Origin: an uncultured bacterium
GTDB lineage: Bacteria > Actinomycetota > Coriobacteriia > Coriobacteriales > Coriobacteriaceae
DNA length: 5,784 bases
Direction of reading: 5' to 3'
Assembly (NCBI GenBank): GCA_905215095.1
Contig: CAJMOL010000115.1
Coordinates: 1 to 5,784, forward strand
Shown here: positions 5,147 to 5,784 of the stretch, in pieces
Layout of the letters: each line of letters begins with the position of its first letter
Numbering within the stretch: the stretch's first letter is position 1
The notes under the pieces: model-generated
What the model was told of the DNA's origin: nothing
Database searches by the model: none
Seen by the model: the letters and a program-made list of their open reading frames with translations, nothing else
Made by a program: the position numbers and the translations under genes

Positions 5147-5784
<638 letters not shown>

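Overview
The window looks like a chromosomal segment of a moderately GC-rich Gram-positive bacterium. Shine-Dalgarno sequences are strong, GTG and TTG starts are used, and an LCP-family wall enzyme and a Firmicutes-style ECF sigma factor are present. I suspect an actinobacterial class such as Coriobacteriia (Collinsella-like), but this rests on overall impression and not on a marker gene. Every gene I can support lies on the minus strand, so the biological order runs from the right edge to the left.

Region 1 (5784 to 4676) is the 3' end of the F-type ATP synthase operon. It holds the C-terminal 211 residues of the beta subunit (atpD, cut by the window edge), then atpC (epsilon subunit) three bases later, then a strong intrinsic terminator. 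Region 2 (4662 to 2137) is a cell-envelope pair. murA makes the first committed peptidoglycan precursor, and 12 bases further on lies a LytR-CpsA-Psr (LCP) glycopolymer transferase with a long Ser/Asp/Asn-rich C-terminal tail. murA begins so close to the atp terminator that its Shine-Dalgarno is one base from the U-tract. A bidirectional terminator at about 2024-2065 closes the pair.

Region 3 (1904 to 244) is a self-contained regulatory cassette. It has a candidate ECF-type promoter (TGAAAC-N17-CGTATC), an ECF sigma factor gene, and a 50-base-overlapping gene for a single-pass membrane anti-sigma factor with a large outside domain, closed by a textbook terminator. The layout suggests an autoregulated, translationally coupled envelope-stress or ligand-sensing switch; its signal and regulon cannot be read from this window.

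Region 4 (1-243) has no convincing gene. It contains a hairpin at the extreme left edge and short motifs, one of which (CCTACCAAAAA) recurs upstream of the sigma gene, so that two copies flank the sigma/anti-sigma cassette.

Nothing here is clearly a new defence or mobile system. The sigma/anti-sigma pair with its uncharacterised outer domain, the terminator/leader arrangement before murA, and the repeat-encoded LCP tail are the points most worth a second look.
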